Assembly (NCBI GenBank): GCA_017407305.1
Contig: JAFQWS010000005.1
Span: 1-15,463, forward strand
Length of the DNA: 15,463 nt
Source: Clostridia bacterium
GTDB lineage: Bacteria; Bacillota; Clostridia; Christensenellales; CAG-314
Direction: 5' to 3'
The position numbers and the translations under genes were made by a program. Below, piece after piece: positions 14,501 to 15,463 of the stretch (the stretch's first letter is position 1; every line of letters begins with the position of its first letter). The notes below the pieces were generated by a model. The model saw nothing but the letters and a program-made list of their open reading frames with translations. It ran no database searches and had not been told where the DNA came from.

Positions 14501-15463
14501 GGGACTTGATGTTGGAAAACGTTTACCAAGACCCAGTCACAGGCGAAGACAAAAGTGACAAAAAAGAATTGCAACGCACTATTGACAACTATGCGTCAAG
14601 AGTTTACAATTATTTATACGATGACCTTGGTCAATTGCAACAAGTACAAACGATGCAAAATGGCGTAGAAGTGTTCAAGACGGAAGTGGAAAAACAAGGC
14701 ACGCGTTTGAGCAAAGTAAAGAATAAATTGGATCAAACGATCTCTTCCGACACGACCTATACGTACAAAAACTTTTGTACAGACGAAATTTCCAAAGAAG
14801 TCCACGGCGACGTGGAAACGTTCTATACAAAAGACGATCTCAACAGATTGTCGGCTGAAACTTGGGCAAACAACGACCACAATGGTTTAAAAAGGGAATT
14901 TACATACGTGCCACGCAAACAAGGAACCTCTTCAAGAGCGTTGGATCTTTCCGTGACAGGCACAACCACCTACGTGGAAAAAGAAAAGGTTTACCGATTG
15001 ATTGGCGGCAACGCCGTTTTGGAAGAAACCAACAACGTAGAATACGACTCCAACGGCAATATCTCTTTGTATGGCACAACCAGTTACCAATACGACGGAT
15101 TAAATAGACTTGTTCGTGAAAACAACTTTGTATTGGGACAAACGTTTACCTACCAATACGACAATAGAGGCAACTTGGTTGCAAAATGTGTTTACGACTA
15201 CACAACTACGTCGTTGGACTCCGTGGTGCCTACAGAAGCAAAGGTTTACAACTATTCCACAGGATGGGAAGACAAACTAGTTTCAGTCAACACCATTGGC
15301 TTTATCTACGACCAATGGGGCAACCTTGAACCATATGTCATCAATACAAACACTGTAACTTACGACGGTTGCAATCCCACCAACGTTGACGGCAACGTCT
15401 TGACTTGGACAAGAGGCAAAATGCTTTCCAGATTTGCCAACGTAAACTTTACTTACGACGCAA
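11593..15463 (+). CDS. Rhs/YD-repeat protein, 5' part (continues beyond window)
   Basis: Very large RHS-repeat protein, open for 1290 codons and running off the right edge. The start at ATG 11593 follows AGGAGG at 9 nt. No signal peptide is present (MELNYIGFEPITATATLKRI). Residues ~40-140 (STLHKAEVKLKL..., IGVYKVNN, ATFDVTDAIEGA) resemble a DNRLRE-type beta-sandwich, though less surely. From ~185 there is an Rhs entry segment (PAKFSLVYDAS, then GWKINYFEHLQGY). YD/RHS repeats are clearest from ~785 onward: YNAKGNLTQRKTY, YDQLNRLSQV, WDKYGNLTKEW, KDDLNRLSAETW, YQYDGLNRLVREN (near 1167) and YQYDNRGNLVAK. Such repeats form a shell that encapsulates a variable C-terminal toxin or adhesion domain. 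The core end (DPxGxxxxxN) and any toxin or immunity gene lie outside the window. Base and codon use match the neighbours, so no recent transfer is seen. Confidence 0.9.
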   Translation, partial: MELNYIGFEPITATATLKRINRLTNGVGETSPYICNSDNVVFCTLEIAPKSVFSTLHKAEVKLKLQSQMAGKIGVYKVNNVGLPIPTMADAPQYVHVESDGTNTYATFDVTDAIEGAKTQTHIFALVASSGEIQIERFLGLTQKFVVDDDYASVVTFGKDVGDKGSYAVNVVNGKLKWHQPLYSAQGDYCPAKFSLVYDASALCTPSTLPSGRVAKGWKINYFEHLQGYHANNLYFDQNGSRVCLMRKLENPDVYYQANGKKELVLKRQSDGSYLLTNNKTIEKVFSSSGVLTTIREKRGNEPITTQITYTSDGKLSTVTDGMGEQYVFDYTTANKIYLKKGTTSLVEMEVENDELKSVKYLQGEAMATYDFVQGANGELVEVTDNLSGEKVVFSYSDDKRVASYVNKVGTNVVDSKFFKYGFKQTEVSHCQSCYSKSDAYKVERYYIDGENNVSGGTEVGATASSVAYTQRSNDFVFSQTANDYVYAQRENGIVEVGKTNKAQSCVLNLSTGSQQIAISESTDCVPNATTLEKGSYAFCISAILESFRKSPSGEQSLKAKLQQVNQDSSVKTLCEISFDTNSNLEQFKCKTVHLREDSAQLKVRFEAVGFLEFSLIAGGAILSKLPTRQTWLCLNVPTGQALSTKDVDFTNWYPLQKMTLSWEGDNQVTGQIFTQKDYLNTLFSKMKNSSNYDFWYNDGKSFVPGVSGFNLNAGYGARVFSALRCAVVTEDEDKTVLSQYVLESDGLYQRTKYYKYGQTTLEEWTKYDQYFRPILQKDVNGIYVESFYNAKGNLTQRKTYKEALGLANLLEEYTYHTTGNLATQKEKRYGVDYVTSHQYNSDGMLARTTSPNSNTVNYFYDGKQRLSQVNASVDSDFAQNNLTYANGRISRYDNGINSYYFSYDQLNRLSQVKVDDGTEFKLSITSEDFTSGKSQAEMEYTNQDKVKREWDKYGNLTKEWLYNKTTQQWDLMLENVYQDPVTGEDKSDKKELQRTIDNYASRVYNYLYDDLGQLQQVQTMQNGVEVFKTEVEKQGTRLSKVKNKLDQTISSDTTYTYKNFCTDEISKEVHGDVETFYTKDDLNRLSAETWANNDHNGLKREFTYVPRKQGTSSRALDLSVTGTTTYVEKEKVYRLIGGNAVLEETNNVEYDSNGNISLYGTTSYQYDGLNRLVRENNFVLGQTFTYQYDNRGNLVAKCVYDYTTTSLDSVVPTEAKVYNYSTGWEDKLVSVNTIGFIYDQWGNLEPYVINTNTVTYDGCNPTNVDGNVLTWTRGKMLSRFANVNFTYDA

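Overview
The window looks like a chromosomal segment from a low- to moderate-GC Bacillota (Firmicutes), probably an uncultivated gut-type Clostridia lineage. The reasons are the strong AGGAGG-type ribosome binding sites, the dense intrinsic terminators, the BspA-type leucine-rich-repeat proteins, a LytTR/DUF3021 pair, a CadC/SmtB-like ArsR regulator and Firmicutes-type GyrB/GyrA. Codon choice is unusual for an A+T-rich Firmicute: Leu is mostly TTG, Gln is almost always CAA, and Asn/Asp often end in C. UGA is a normal stop, ending several genes here. No phage, transposase, tRNA, rRNA or CRISPR array is visible.

Left part (1-4300). A BspA-like repeat protein runs in from the left edge. It has cysteine-rich 26-residue repeats, then 23 LRR_5 units with a 318-residue internal duplication. 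An in-frame TGA at 24-26 sits where a conserved Cys codon is expected, so the gene may be broken. A bidirectional terminator separates it from a minus-strand operon of a LytTR DNA-binding regulator and a DUF3021 membrane protein; two 9-bp direct repeats spaced 21 bp lie just upstream of that operon's promoter. Next is a minus-strand ArsR-type metalloregulator, divergent from a 68-residue membrane-anchored protein with a CC/CxC/CC tail.

Centre (4300-10100). recF (minus) diverges from a gyrB-gyrA operon (plus). The intergenic region holds a perfect 9-1-9 palindrome, a very good gyrB promoter with an extended -10, and a short match to the 3' conserved motif of RNase P RNA on the minus strand. 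dnaA and dnaN are not in the window. The -10 elements of recF and arsR both end exactly 6 nt before the ATG, and neither gene has a Shine-Dalgarno, which points to leaderless transcripts.

Right part (10100-15463). A second, smaller BspA-like protein with an N-terminal signal or membrane anchor is followed by the start of a very large Rhs/YD-repeat protein, open for 1290 codons and leaving the window. The Rhs gene has its own promoter and a long hairpin that starts within a few bases of the predicted transcription start, resembling an attenuator.

Taken together: core DNA topology and repair genes (recF, gyrB, gyrA) sit inside accessory surface or interaction genes (two BspA-like proteins, Rhs) and two small regulatory modules (LytTR/DUF3021; ArsR with a Cys-rich membrane peptide). 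The least-described parts are the ArsR/Cys-rich pair, the leaderless promoters, the gyrB palindrome and the Rhs leader hairpin.
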